From: Acanthochromis polyacanthus
Lineage: Eukaryota; Chordata; Actinopteri; Pomacentridae
Direction of reading: 5' to 3'
Assembly (NCBI RefSeq): GCF_021347895.1
Contig: NC_067124.1
Location: forward strand, 2,735,630-2,799,629
DNA length: 64,000 bases
Below, in pieces: positions 13,619 to 26,200 of the stretch. The notes under the pieces were generated by a model. The model searched no databases. It was not told where the DNA came from and saw nothing but the letters and a program-made list of their open reading frames with translations. Positions within the stretch are counted from its first letter, which is position 1. Each line of letters opens with the position of its first letter. Both the position numbers and the translations under genes were made by a program.

Positions 13619-13671
13619 TGGACAGACAGACAAACTCCGGTGATTACATAACCTCCTGGCAGAGGTAATAA
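13048..13671. repeat. fold-back (palindromic) element
   Basis: Two inverted arms, about 13048-13337 and 13389-13671, flank a loop of about 51 bp. The arms run from a degenerate ACCTCCGCC / GGCAGAGGT terminus through a GT/CA tract. They then enter a 160-bp stretch (from TTAACAGCATAACTCAAAAA inward) in which I find a single mismatch by eye. Each arm ends in a smaller hairpin built on TTGAGAGATGGCC...GGCCATCTCTCAA. It belongs to a fish repeat family marked by CTCAAAAAGTCGTGGACGG, of which another diverged copy lies at 15908. Confidence 0.88.
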
Positions 13672-14758
13672 GGACGACACCACACCAGAGCTAGGACTTA
13701 CACTTGTGTATGTGTGCGTGATCATTGCAGAACAAATAGGATTTGGGAGGAGAAGCAGGAGGAGGTGGGGAGCAGATGAGACTCCAAAGGGACTGATATT
13801 ACATCAAGGTAAAAAGTGTGTGTTTGTAAGTGTGTGAGCATGCAGCGATCGCCTCCATCCTTGAATGTTGAAGTAGACAGACAGACATAGGGCAGTGATG
13901 GGTGGACTGTGTTAGAGACGACTGTGACTTTGTGGTAATTTATGATCAGACACAGAGAACCATCCATCAGACCAGCTGTGCTTTGTTCGCTAAACCGAGA
14001 TCAATAACATTGTCGGGTTTCATAGGAGAGAGTGTAAATGGCCCACTGCTCTGGTGTTACAGGAGGCTGCTGGTTAATACTGAGAGAGAGGCCAGGGGGC
14101 AGGAGGAAGTGTTTGACTGGAAGTGTGTGAGAAAGAAAAAGTGAGTTAAACGTACAAGGTGCCGCTTGTACAGCTTGAGAAAAGCTCAGTCTGTCCACAC
14201 AGGAGATAGCAACTTGAAGTGTGAGAGAGGACTCATCTTCTCACCTCTTCTTGGATTCATTCACATCAGATTAAGCTTCCCAGCAAGTGAACTGAACCTA
14301 ATTGCAATAAATGATTCTTTTTTATTTGTTTGTTGTCGTCAGTGTTGGTGGGTGTGGATTTGCAGTACGGCTGGTCAGAATTTAACACCTCCACAGAAGG
14401 AGCCTAATGCTGGAGTCACTGAAGTACAAATTCATATGAGAGAGAGACTGAGAGAGGGAGGAAGCAGGAGAGAGGGAGGTAGATAAAGGGAGAGAGTTTT
14501 CCTGTCACAGGAAGAGCAAACAAAGCAGTTGAGGCAGGAGAGGCGGGTACACTGGGAGTGCCTTTGGCTTGTCAGCTTGCTTAGCAAACACTGCACACTT
14601 TACCCAAGAAACACAAGAGACTTCACACCACAAAGCTCCCTCTGTTGTACTGTACTGGTGTGTTTACTGGTTTAGTTTAGCTTTTTGAAGTGATTCATCT
14701 CCACCATAGCTGCATGACAAAAGGGAAATAGTTCAAGACGAGGTCCCCTAATGATGGT

Positions 14759-15174
14759 AACACACCAATCAGCCACAGCATTAAAGTGCAGTGTTTAGCA
14801 TTGATCATCTAGTTACGTTATGTTTTGCTGGAAGAATTTGGATCCTGCCCATCCTCCATGGCAACAGCGGCCTCTCCCAGCAAAACAACGTACCCTACAC
14901 ACATTCAGAGTCCAACGCATGGAACCAGTCTCCAGGCTCCAAGATATCCATCCACTCAAGCAACTGTCTGATACGCTGGAACAAGCCAAATCCACAGTGG
15001 CTTCACCCAGCAACTCACCATGAACAAATAGATCCACAGCCAATGTCCCGGTGCCAGACACAACAACATATCCTCAGAGGTCCTGGTCCTGACAGGTCAG
15101 AACTGTTTTGGAGGCATGAGGGGGCCCTACACTATATCAGGCAGATGGTTTTAATGCTGTGGCTGATTAGTGTA
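14759..15174 (+). mobile_element. internally deleted Tc1/mariner element
   Basis: A 416-bp element with inverted termini CCAATCAGCCACAGCATTAAA (left) and TTTAATGCTGTGGCTGATTAG (right). Its right third keeps the transposase tail: TCAGAGGTCCTGG..., GTCAGAACTGTTTTGG and GGCATGAGGGGGCCCTACAC. Those are typical of full-length fish Tc1-like copies. The central catalytic region is deleted, leaving a non-autonomous remnant. Confidence 0.82.
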
Positions 15175-15907
15175 TTGTCAGATTAGTAGTAGTAATAGTA
15201 AGTATCTGATGCACTACTGAAGACCAAACTACCCACAAAGAGTTGAAATTCCAGCCATTCCTTCCCACTCCCTGCAGCTCACCTATCACTCTTTTCAAAG
15301 TGTACTCTGGGCTAAACAATGACAAGGTGTCATACAGGAGTAATTCAGCCACAGCCAACTGATTCTGAAGAACAATAATGATGCAGAAAGCCCTACTTTG
15401 CGAGTTGACAAGATTGGTCCTTAAGTTTGTTACATATACTAAGCCCTGGGTGACTGAATCATTATTTGTCTTCAACTGTGTAAAAAAAAAAAAAACACCT
15501 TATGGGCATGTAACAAGGTAAAGAACCTAATTTTTTGGCAGAGAGGGTCTTAAAGAGTTGCCTGGACGCACCACAATTTCCTTCTCCACATAGAGGTGAA
15601 ACTGGGACACAGAGGTGGCCTCTAAGATCCAGTGCTCTTGCTCGGTGAAGTGTGGATCAGTACAATGGACCACACATTTAGGGTGTGTCTTCTCTGAGTA
15701 CAAGTCAAGGATTCTGGGTCTTAGGATTGATATTTGATCTCTTAAATTTTTAAAAGATTTTTATAGTTGCAAGTAAAAACAAATCTTGGCTCATCCATAA
15801 TGCTGATTTTGTCATAATATTGCCAATTATATACAGTCTGTTAAATCATGCTATACCCTTTTACACAGTAATTTGATGAGGTTTTCGTGCTTTGTTTGCT
15901 CCATAAT

Positions 15908-16310
15908 TACTCCGCCAAGGAACACCGCAGAGCTATGTGACGATCTGCGTATGTTTGTCTGTCTGTCCGTGCTCAAAAAGAGATTAACAGATTTGGATGA
16001 AATTTTCAGGGAAGGTCAGAAATGACACAAAGATTAAGTGATTAGATGTTGGCAGTGATGCGGATTATAGTCAGGATCCACGGATTTCTGTATTATGTCG
16101 AGATAGCGGCACAGCGTCACTCTACCCATGACAACAAGTGAACACTACGTCAGCTGCTTGTTGACAATCTCATGACTGTGATCCTACTAAAAATCCACCT
16201 CTGCAGATTCATCAGGATTTATCTATTGTGAATGATACAAGGAACAACTGATTGAATTGTGGGGGTGTTTCTGAGTCCCATCAATTCCCGCCGCCCGCTA
16301 CATATTTAAG
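15908..16310 (+). repeat. diverged CTCAAAAAG-type interspersed repeat
   Basis: Starts with TTACTCCGCCAAGGA and then TGTTTGTCTGTCTGTCCGTG, CTCAAAAAGAGATTAACAG and ATGAAATTTTCAGGGAAGG. This is the same arrangement as one arm of the fold-back element at 13048. It is a single, non-palindromic, older copy. The right limit is approximate. Confidence 0.6.
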
Positions 16311-16805
16311 TCACGTGATTTGGTATTTGTAAATAACGTACACAAGCAGAACACATGCCTGTGCTCAGTGCAAGGTCATTTTGTTTGTGGGTTCATCTAC
16401 ATTAAATGGACACACTCTGTTTCCATGATTTCTGATGAGCAAGAACTAATAAACAAATTCTGCATTTCTAAGAAAAAATAAAATACTGCATTTCCGACAA
16501 TGCCATATGGGTGAATAAGCAGCCTTGGAGTCTCTGAGTGCTTTCCTTGTTAGGATTGTCAAGGCTATTAAAAACATTCTTAAAAATGTTTAAACAGTTG
16601 CACTCAGGATACTACTCTGCATTGTGATTAATTTCACAGTTTATTCTTTTCATATTTTTAAATGATTGTAACTCTGCTCTTTCCTTGTTTAGTGCAGGAC
16701 TTCTACCTTGTGAAAAGCATTTATTGATCTTGCTATAGTGACTTTTATTTAAGGGCGTCTTTGTTACACATATCCAGTTGTTTTTGGGCTGACTGTTCCT
16801 TTAGC

Positions 16806-17183
16806 AGGGCTGTACAGTGGCGTAGTGGCTAGCGCTTTCGCCTTACAGCAAGAAGATCCCTGGTTCACGTGGTTTGCGTCCCGACTTTCCCGGGATCTTT
16901 CTGCATGGAGTTTGCATGTTCTCCCTGTGCATGCGTTGGTTTGCGCCAGGTACTCCGGTTTCCTCCCACAGTCCAAAAACATGCTGAGGTTAATTGATTA
17001 CTCTAAATTGTTTGTAGGTGTGAATGTGAGTGTGATTGTTTGTCTGTACATGTAGCCCTGCGACAGACTGGTGACCTGTCCAGGGTGTCCCCTGCCTTCG
17101 CCCGAGTCAGCTGGGATAGACTCCAGCACCCCCCATGACCCTAGTGAGGATAAAGCGGTGTATAGAGAATGGATGGATGGATG
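16806..17183 (+). repeat. tRNA-derived SINE-like repeat, (GGAT)n tail, copy 2
   Basis: Same family as the copy at 3195, and the best-preserved one here. It has the head GTGGCGTAGTGGCTAGCGC, the body with CTGCATGGAGTTTGCATG and TTCCTCCCACAGTCC, and the tail GAATGGATGGATGGATG. Confidence 0.8.
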
Positions 17184-17517
17184 TTCCTTTAGCTCTCCAC
17201 TTCTTGCTCTTGCCTTTGATGAGGTCATCTGTAATTGTTGGATTGTGTCAGACCAGCTACATGAGAACGATGATTACACTCCAGTGTTTTTATTTTTTTA
17301 GCTGTGGCAAAATGTAATTAATTTGTTACAAAGGAGGGATTGAATTGCACTAAATGCCACAAGAGAACAAATAAGACTGATGAACTGACAGTGTATCTGG
17401 AAAACAACACAGTGATACAGACTGCAAAATAGCATGGTTGGTTTTTAATGCTGCTGCCAGAGTCTTAATAAGAAACAGCAGAATTACTGTGAGAATCGGG
17501 GAAAGTAACTGGATTCT

Positions 17518-17910
17518 TTAACCCTTGTGTTCTCCTTACCAAAAAATGTTGTTTCCTTGTCTGAAAAAAGTCCAAAAATTCAGAAAAAATTTCCTCAAAT
17601 TTATAAAAATTTTTCAAAATCTTCAGGAAGAAAATTCCTGAAAAGTTTCCCTCAAAAATATTATTTTTTAAATAAAAAATCCCCAAATTCAACAGCGAAA
17701 TCCACTGGATTTTGGTTAATTTTTTTTTCTGAATGTTCTTGAACATTTTTTTAATTTGTTTTTTTCTACCAAAAAATGTTCAAAAATTTCCGAATTTTTT
17801 TTGAAAATGTGGAAGTTTTCACTGTGAAAATATATATATATATATATTTTTCTACATTTTTAAAACTTTAAAACGGGTCAATTTGACCCGCAGGACAACA
17901 GGAGGGTTAA
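17518..17910. mobile_element. TTAA-flanked MITE (piggyBac-like)
   Basis: Bounded on both sides by TTAA. The termini TTAACCCTTGTGTTCTCC and GACAACAGGAGGGTTAA are inverted repeats of each other. The interior is AT-rich. Near the right end is a perfect palindrome around CGGGTCAATTTGACCCG. TTAA target duplication is typical of piggyBac and some other superfamilies, so the superfamily is inferred only. Confidence 0.75.
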
Positions 17911-18262
17911 CCTGACATTGATACTGACTGTGAGGAAACGCATCAAATAAAGATCCTACCATTCTTTCACAGAACAGTTAAAAGTCACTGTGACAAATTC
18001 AAGCATGAGCACATCCATCATCACAGCACAATCAGGGACACATGTCAGAGTCTTTTCACAACAGCGTTTCTAAATCTACTGTCCTGTGGAGGACATACTG
18101 CAGCTCTGTGTCTTCAGAATTAATTTGCAGCCGGTGTATTGTTTAAATTCTATTCAATAAATGCCAGAGATAAAGTCACTTTTAGTTTCTGGTAATTTCT
18201 TACTGACTTTTTATCACCTTCAAGGTACAGACTTTGCATAAGACATCCACCAGTGAATATAG

Positions 18263-18335
18263 TGCTCACACACGCACACGCACACGTACACGTGTGTGTG
18301 CGTGTGCGTGTGCACACACACACGCACACACACAC
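18263..18335. repeat. alternating purine-pyrimidine palindromic tract
   Basis: CA/CG repeats switch polarity at a central ACGTACACGT into GT/GC repeats and then back to CA. This gives a near-palindrome made entirely of alternating purines and pyrimidines. Confidence 0.85.
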
Positions 18336-18949
18336 ATGTATATTTTACCTTGAATACAATTTAAATTCTGACTATTATCTTGACCTGCTACCCTACATCT
18401 GTCCTTATGAAGAGTGATATCATCCCCATAAAAGCACCCAAAAAGTCATGCACACACAGACACACACAGTCTTCTGATCATTTTCGACATGTGCGTTTGC
18501 AAAGCAACCTGGTCTAACTCGGTACTACATCCCATTTGCAAACCATTTTTAGTGGTTCCCAAATACAAGTCTGAAACTGAAGCTGAACAGGTTTGAAGGC
18601 TGATGAAGGAACTGACAGCACTGATCCTCCTCCTCCTCACTAGGACACTGACCAACAGACAGACAGACAGACAGCGTGGCTCTTTGTGTCCACTGACAAT
18701 AGGGATCTGTCCCTCCCTGGGATGGGCTGATATGTGGATGAAGCCCTTCAGTTTCTGCTCTGAGGTGGTGGGTACAGAAGAGGCGAGAGTAGTGTCAAAT
18801 CAGTGACAAAGATGGGCGAGAAAGACAAAGAGAGAAGGATGGAGATATGTCAAGATGATTTCTGGTTATGCTGAGATTCTAAATTGATCAGTTTGGCTTT
18901 TTTATGTAAAGTTATGGAGAGTAATATTAACTAATAATTCAAAGCCAGA

Positions 18950-19640
18950 TGTATTTATGAAGCACATTTAAAAAGAAGAGCTGAACCAAAGTGCTCCACA
19001 GTTAAAATAGTTGGACATAAAATACAATAAAATACAATGAATGAAAGACAAATGTGAATAAAGGAAGACTATAAAACAAGAGCAATAAAAATAGCTGCAA
19101 TACAATAAGGAATGAAGTTGGAGTGTCAAGCTCCACTTGAATCGAATGCCAACAAGAAAACGTGGATTTATAGCAGCTCTTACATGAAAAAGAAAAATGT
19201 TGCACAGATTAGAAGCAGCCATTATATCTCACAGCATCACAGAGAATCTGGCTGGTTGGCCTCAGAGATAAATGCTCAAGAGTTCTGCTAGATAAAGTAG
19301 TGTCAACTAATTTAAAACATTACAAACAAAAATTTTAAAACAAAAGAAGCCAGAGGAGGGATACATGCAAAAAGCCTCCATGGGAACACAGACACTTTAA
19401 CCTTACACTACAGATTTACTAAGTAAGGCCAATCAACCTAATACCAGGAAAAACAAGTTAAAAGGATAATTAACATACTTAACTATTCTTAGAACTTTAC
19501 AAGTATGAGAGCTAAGAACCAGTGCAGGAATATGATCACTGAAATCTTTTGTTTTACTACTCTGGGGGAAAAAATGTGCATGTACATGACAAAATGCAAA
19601 ACGTACAAGACATAATTTCAGCCTAATGATGCAGGATCAG
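18950..19640. repeat. interspersed repeat, 3' end of an unnamed retroelement (tentative)
   Basis: Segments such as TATTTATGAAGCACATTTAAA, GAGCTGAACCAAAGTGCT and AAGAACCAGTGCAGG occur in the order seen in a widespread fish repeat that I recognise by pattern only. It has no open frame. The limits are approximate. Confidence 0.4.
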
Positions 19641-21086
19641 GTGGCTGGCAGATGAAATATTAACTGTGTACAGAGACACAGCCAAGTTTGTGCTAGAGGT
19701 ATTTCTCCATCCTCCTCCTCCTTCACCTCCTACAAACTGGCAGCAAGTGGTTGTACAGCTGCAACCGATGCACAGATTTAACCTGTGTTTTACATGAAAG
19801 ACTTGATTACATGCTCCACTGGCAACCTTCACCATTTAACTTAAGCATCCAAGGGGACAACCTGTCCAGACCTTTACTGTAACTTCTACAGTAGCACATT
19901 TGCAACACTGAAGGCTGCTCGAGAGCAAGACAGGCAGATATTGTGCCCTGGATGTCGGGATGTTCTCTGGGATGGTGGGTAGCTTCGGACGGAGGGGGAG
20001 CTGGGACCATTAGCCAGCTGTTCAGGACTCTTACAGTAGATCTATTCTCTCTCAGCCCACCCATGGGCCATTACTCATTACTCACGCCTCTCACTCCTCC
20101 TCTGCTACTCTCTCTCTGTCTCTCTGTCTCTGGGCCCCACTGGTAATGTCACCCAAAGGAAACATGGCAAAAAGAGATAAACGCACTGACAAGGGGGAGA
20201 ATGAGCATGAGGAGAATGTGTCTCTGCATACGAGTAGGAGGGCAGAGGACTGACACACACTTAACAGCACATTTGCAAACACACTCAGTGAAAGAAACGT
20301 CTTTACATTATTATACAGCAACAGAAGTGCACACGCTGCATAGTCAACTTAATGGACAGATTAATAAAGCCCACTTGACAATGTTAAAAGTTCCAAAAGA
20401 GAGTGAAAGCCTTTCACCACAACATTTAGTCATGATCACTTTAGGAAATAGGTTTGAAAGGTGCCAACAGCGATAGATCTCTGCCCTGCCTGGCTTCCTC
20501 ATCCACACTGAGTGCTCATTACCCAAAGAGCTTGAGAGGATGAAATTATACATTGACTTTCAAAGTTTTTTTAGAGACTATAACTTAATCTGCTGTTGGA
20601 TTTTAGAGCTGGAGTTTCAAGAGAGAAGTTCCTGAAAGCAAAAAATAAATAAATAAAAAAGTAAGCTTTGGCCTTATCTCTGCAGTGCTGGCAGTGAAGC
20701 AGAACAGCTCTGGAACAGGTTCAACATGATTTATATCAACACAGCAACAGCCACAGGAAATGTTGTGACAATACTGGGGCATTTGTTTAAAAAAATAAGG
20801 GTGACATGTTTTTTTCTATCATTAGGATATTATCACAAACCATAAGCCTACATTCTCAAAAAAATGTTTAACATTTTATTTGCTAAATTGTTAAAATTCC
20901 ACCTGTTATGATAAGAATTTACATCTAAAATAAGTCTGACCCTCTGGTGGAAAAGGCTCAGAAAATACATGTTTTCTCTGATCAAAGGAGTGAAGTTAAT
21001 CTTAGCAGGTTCAGGCTCTCATCAATAACAGGTATTAACTTACATTCATGTTCTCCGTGTAAACTTCATTTCAGGACCAAACTTAC

Positions 21087-21182
21087 CTGCAGCGGATTTT
21101 CCATAATCTCAGCGCGGTGAGCCTGAACGGAGGTCAGAGGAGGAGTCGCATGAGCAGAGCTTGAATTCGTCATGTTTTCCAT
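21087..21182 (-). CDS. nipal2: nipal2-like, first coding exon
   Basis: A minus-strand exon ending in a consensus donor (CTGCAG|GTAAGT) at 21086. Translation from the ATG at 21182-21180 gives MENMTNSSSAHATPPLTSVQ then AHRAEIMENPLQ, joining in phase 0 to TYLLG of exon 2. An in-frame second ATG at 21173 gives a protein three residues shorter. The upstream ATG has a G at -3 and +4, so I chose it. The sequence is a hydrophilic N-terminal tail with a possible N-glycosylation site (NSS). N-termini vary within the family, so the identification rests on splice phase, position and the downstream exons. Confidence 0.75.
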
Positions 21183-22615
21183 CTCATGTAATAAAGAAAT
21201 ATTCTCATATCACAGCTCCAACTCTCTGCACATCTCTGGCCGCTGTCCTCATCCCATCCCAAACATCCCACGTCCCCGTGGCTCTGCTGGGAACTCAAGG
21301 AAAACTTCTACAACCGGATCAGGAGTTTGTGATGGCTTCAATGCAGTCGGGAAAATGGACACTCAAATTAAAAAAAAGTTATAAATACAGCTGATTTTTT
21401 ATGTTTTGTATGCAGCGTTTGTTATTTTATTTTGAAGGAGCCCGCTTGATAAAATCGATCTTTAATTAACTGCAGCAGTTAGTACTCACCGGTCTAAAAT
21501 TCATTGGCAATTTGAAGTTCTGATTTACGACATCACGATGTGCACTTGAATGTATCATAAACCGACAGGTGCGGTTCCTGTTACGCATAAGAAATGCGCT
21601 CAGGTGCTGGACTGGACGCAGAGAGGAGCACATCTACGCACTCCTTTGATGCAAAACTATACTTTGAAGTCAGAATATCGATCACACAATGTGGAATACA
21701 AATAAACAGAAAGTAGTTAATAGAAGAGCTGGAGTCATAGCTCACCTAATCAGATTTCTTCATGTTTGTGCTTCCTGCTAGTAAATTCTATTTCAAGGTC
21801 GGATGGAATAGTCACATAGCCAGAAGATTTATAGTGTTTGGGTTGAAATGGAAAGTGGATTTCATTTTCTGCTTGGCAGTAGTATTGAACCTCCTGGGTC
21901 TTTGATAGGATACCCTGAAATGGAAATTTGACGAATACAAACACCAAGGCTTTTTCATTCACTCTGGTTTTATGCGTAAAAATGTGTGTTAAAGGTGGGT
22001 CACCAGTGATGGAAAGAGCTAAATCTATTATTTGAAATACCCTTTAGTCAAAACTAAATAAAAACGTGATGTGTCAGCGCTCCAGTGGATTTTGAACCTA
22101 ATGCCACCTGCTGGGCGCATGGAGGAAGGCACAAAGATTTGAGTGACAATCTCACATCCCATTTAGTAGAGCCACATGATGCCCACTTGCTGGTAGATTG
22201 GCGCTGCTCTCACCTACAGGCAGCAGGTGTGTCATTGTGTATAAATTTGCAAATTTATTCATCTCTGCTTTTCATCATTCGCTTTTGAAAACCTCATCAG
22301 CACCTCAAAGGAAGACAAAAAAACGAATCCTCATAGAATAAAACGACGATGCAGAACAAGGCTGGCTACATCAGGAGGACAGTATCTGATCTCCACTGAG
22401 TGTGGGTCCAGCTGTGGGAACCACTGAAAGGGATGAACTGAGATACATTGCTGCATTGTCTTTTATGGGACCTCACTGATCCAGCGTCCTTTCTGCAAAC
22501 AGAGAAATGATAAATAAAGGCCGGTTTGTTCTGGTGTGTTGTCAGCATGAACAAAATTATCTTGTGCAGATGGGGCTGCTGCTTTCTTTCAGATACAAAT
22601 GGCCTTTGCTATCGC

Positions 22616-22632
22616 ACACACACGCACACACG

Positions 22633-22664
<32 letters not shown>

Positions 22665-22702
22665 CGCACACACACACACACACACACACGCACACACGCA
22701 CG

Positions 22703-22744
<42 letters not shown>
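22616..22744. repeat. (CA)n tract with CG interruptions
   Basis: Mixed CACA/CGCA repeats of about 129 bp, entirely alternating purine-pyrimidine. Confidence 0.95.
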
Positions 22745-22746
<2 letters not shown>

Positions 22747-25648
22747 CGCGCTTTGGTATGATTGCTTCACCCACATTTGTATTCATATCACAGAATTACA
22801 TTTCATATTCCACACAAACTGGGATAATGATCTCCAAATAAGATGCAAAATCCTCAGGTTGACTGCACATATTGATACACTGTTAATGGGAAAAGAGATT
22901 TTGACAATTTGAATAAGCACCTGGACTACTATTATTGGATTTTTGGATACAGGGATGGTTTTGGAAACGTTCAAAAATGTGCTAAAACTTTAATACAGCA
23001 ACCACAGTCTTGGCAACTATAAATTCATTATTAATGGTTATATACTTTCAGCGTGATAAAGGAATGCCAAATAAACACCTTCAAAAATAGGAAATCACAC
23101 CAAAAGAATTATGGCAGCAATTTGCATCTTCAAATAGTCTAAAAATGATAAGCCACCCCCAGCCTCCCCTTCCTTCCTACGTAGAAACAGGCCGAACAAA
23201 ACAGCCTCTTTGTCTCTGTGGTCATTTTGCATCTCCTTGTGGCTGATTTTATCATTGTATAGTGCTTTGTGTCCTAAAGTTTTGCATGTCTTTGTGAATG
23301 TTATGGCTCTTTTCATTCATTTTAAGACATTTTGTGGTTGGTTGATTTGACTTTCCAACAAGAAAACAGTCACGCCATTTAGAAATTCTGATACTAAAAA
23401 GCCAAAAACCTTCTCACTCTGGCTTTGAAGCACATCTGAGGGTGGGAAAGTGCAGTTTATTGAAAGTGTCCAGCAGCTGGATAACCCTGAGCAGCATTAC
23501 TGATTCATATTTAAATTACCAAAGTGAAAAGAGAGGCCCTCAATGTCTCTATTTTAGAAGTCTGTTCAGCCTCGGAGAGTAGAGGACAGTCCGTACTTTA
23601 GCAGAGTGTTTGAAACTGAAGGACATAGTGGACCAGCTCCCACCTGACTCACAAACTACATGAAGCTGAGGCAAGCAAATTAATTTGTCAGTAGCAATGC
23701 AGGGCCATTTCCGTGTGTGGGCAGACCTCTCACTTTTGCATAAGATCTTATTGTTCCAATTACTGTTGTGGAGCTGCTTCTGTATTTAGGTCACCCAGAT
23801 GCTGCTGTTGCACATTAATAGTTGCCATCAGAGCCAATTAGTGCACATCATGCCAAGCACAGAGACTCCAGTCAGGGGGACGCTTGATAATGTGTTAATT
23901 TCTTGTGTGTTTTGTTACAGTGCAGAAACTGAGACTCTCCAGAGCTGAAAGCTGGAGAATCAGTGTCTCAAGTTTCCATCTGTATTCACCCTGCTCCTTC
24001 TCTGTCTGTGCTCTGTCCTGAGTCAGCCAGCTTCCTCTGCCATAATAATCAAGACCCATTGGATGTGATTACTGTGGCGTGAAGTGGAAGAAGGAAGACG
24101 ATTGAAAGCACATTTTACTTCACATGTCGGAATACTATGACTAAATAGATTCCCCTCCTTTTTTACTGTTTCCATAAATCTCACAGGACCTTGCTGGTTT
24201 ATCCATCAGCGCTGGCAGGGATTCTGGGTGAGCTTTGAATGACAACTTTTGTCACGAACAGAGGGCCTTGGCATTTTCCCCAGTGCTTATGGATTCCCCC
24301 TGGCGAGGCGTCAGATGACACCCTGATGTTTTCAATCAAGGATGAGGTCAACACATTGTTGAACCGTGACCTCTAATGGAGAAAGACGTTGGAGGATTGA
24401 TGTGAGGAAACATGAGTGAAGAATAAAATCTATATGTGAGGGGGAAAATGGGAGATATAAAATGTTAAGAGAGACACATAAAGACAGTGAGGGAGTGGAA
24501 AACAAAGCGTAGAAGGGAGGGAGAGAGATGAAGGCAGCAGAGCAAAAGATAGGGAGCAGCAGATTTAGTCAACACAAAAAAAACTCCTACACATTCTCAC
24601 TTGAGCCTGCACCTCATGCTTCTGAGGAAAGAAGAGACAGAGATAACAGCATCCATACTTTCTTTTTCCTTTCTTCTCTCTCATTTTCATTCAGTCCTCT
24701 CCATGCTCTCTCTTTATCTCTCCCTGCCTTTATCTCCTTCCTACTTAAAATGTGAAGAAAATGGCTCTCTTTAGGGATAAATGGGCTATCTCCATTTGAC
24801 CATATGGCTATAATTACTAAATATGAGATGTGAAAATGAAGGTTTGAAATTGACAGAATGATTAAAAACTCTGTAATTGATTTGTCCCTCAGAGCTCAGA
24901 GTATTTCTTCACTTTTAGACCTTCACCACATATCCTGGTCTGAACACAGAATATAAATTGCCTCAAAAGTTCCTCTGGAAATCAGTTTGATGTAGATATA
25001 CTGGCTCCAGAGTTTCACCTTCTGCTGCTTTTTATAAATCAATCAGTTCAAAATATACATTATTTTATTCAAAATTAATTACATCCTGAATGCACATAAT
25101 ATTTTATTACATATGATTTGAGGTCAGACCCTGAAATTGAAGCAATTGATCATTTTAGTGCTGAAGACATGTTATTTCTTTTACTCTTCAGTGGTCAGGG
25201 CTGAGACACAACGATAAACCTGTCTAATATTTTATGTTTGAATTTATAGCGGGTTCTGCAAAAGACTTCATCAAAAGATATGAGATGTGAATGAAAGCTT
25301 GCCAAGAGTGTGCAGAATGTAAATGCCAGTGATTGAAAATGCAGGAGGCATTTTATTGAAACCAAAAAAGGTTCTGAATACACAGATTTTTCTTTCAGCT
25401 TTCATTCCAGTTAGGAGATGACGAATTGCAGCTAAATATAACCACGAGGTAGAGCACTAAATTGTTGTATGCAGTGTTGGAAAGTAGATTTATTTACACA
25501 TTGTTCTTAAGTACAATTATCATGTCCTTGCACATTATTTAAGTATTTTTCTGCAATTTTCTGGTTCTACTCCATTCCATATCTAAACTTTATTTAACAG
25601 CTTTAAATACCTAGTTTAGTTGAAGATTCTATAAGAGAACAAACACAT

Positions 25649-26200
25649 GCACCCATCCATCCATCCATCCATCCATCCATCCATCCATGCATCCATCCAT
25701 GCATCCATCCATGCATCCATCCATCCATCCATCCATGCATCCATCCATCCACCCATCCATCCATCCATCCATCCATCCATGCATCCATCCATCCATCCAT
25801 GCATCCATCCATCCATCCATCCATCCATCCATCCATGCATCCATGTATCCATCCATGCATCCATCTATCCATCCATCCATCCATCATCTACACCCACACT
25901 CCCAGCTGACTGAGGGTGAAGGTAGAGGACACCATGGACAGGTAACAGTCTGTCACATGGCTACACATAGAGACAAACAATCACACACATTCACACATAT
26001 GGTAAATTCAGAGACACCAATTAACCTCAGCATGGGGGTTCTGGACTTTGGGAGGAAACTGGAGAATCTGGAGAAACCCCACATATGTACAGGAGAACAT
26101 GTAAACTCCATGCAGAAAGATTCCAGGAAGGCCGGACGTGGACCAGGGATCCTCTAGCTACAAGGAGAATGTGCTAACCACCACTCCACTGTGCAGCCCA
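25649..26200 (-). repeat. inverted (GGAT)n-tailed SINE with expanded tetranucleotide tail
   Basis: Reading the minus strand from 26200 gives GGGCTGCACAGTGGAGTGG, GCTAGAGGATCCCTGG, TTTCTGCATGGAGTTTACAT and CTCCAGTTTCCTCCC, i.e. the same family as the copies at 3195, 16806 and 41656. The tail has expanded to about 235 bp of CCAT repeats with scattered CCATGCAT variants at 25649-25885. The MDGW/HPSI open frames across the tail are artefacts. Confidence 0.85.

Noticed and set aside
25603..26157. Proteins of MDGW/HPSI repeats on both strands
   Set aside because: Translation of a CCAT tetranucleotide tail of a SINE, not a repeat protein and not a CRISPR array.
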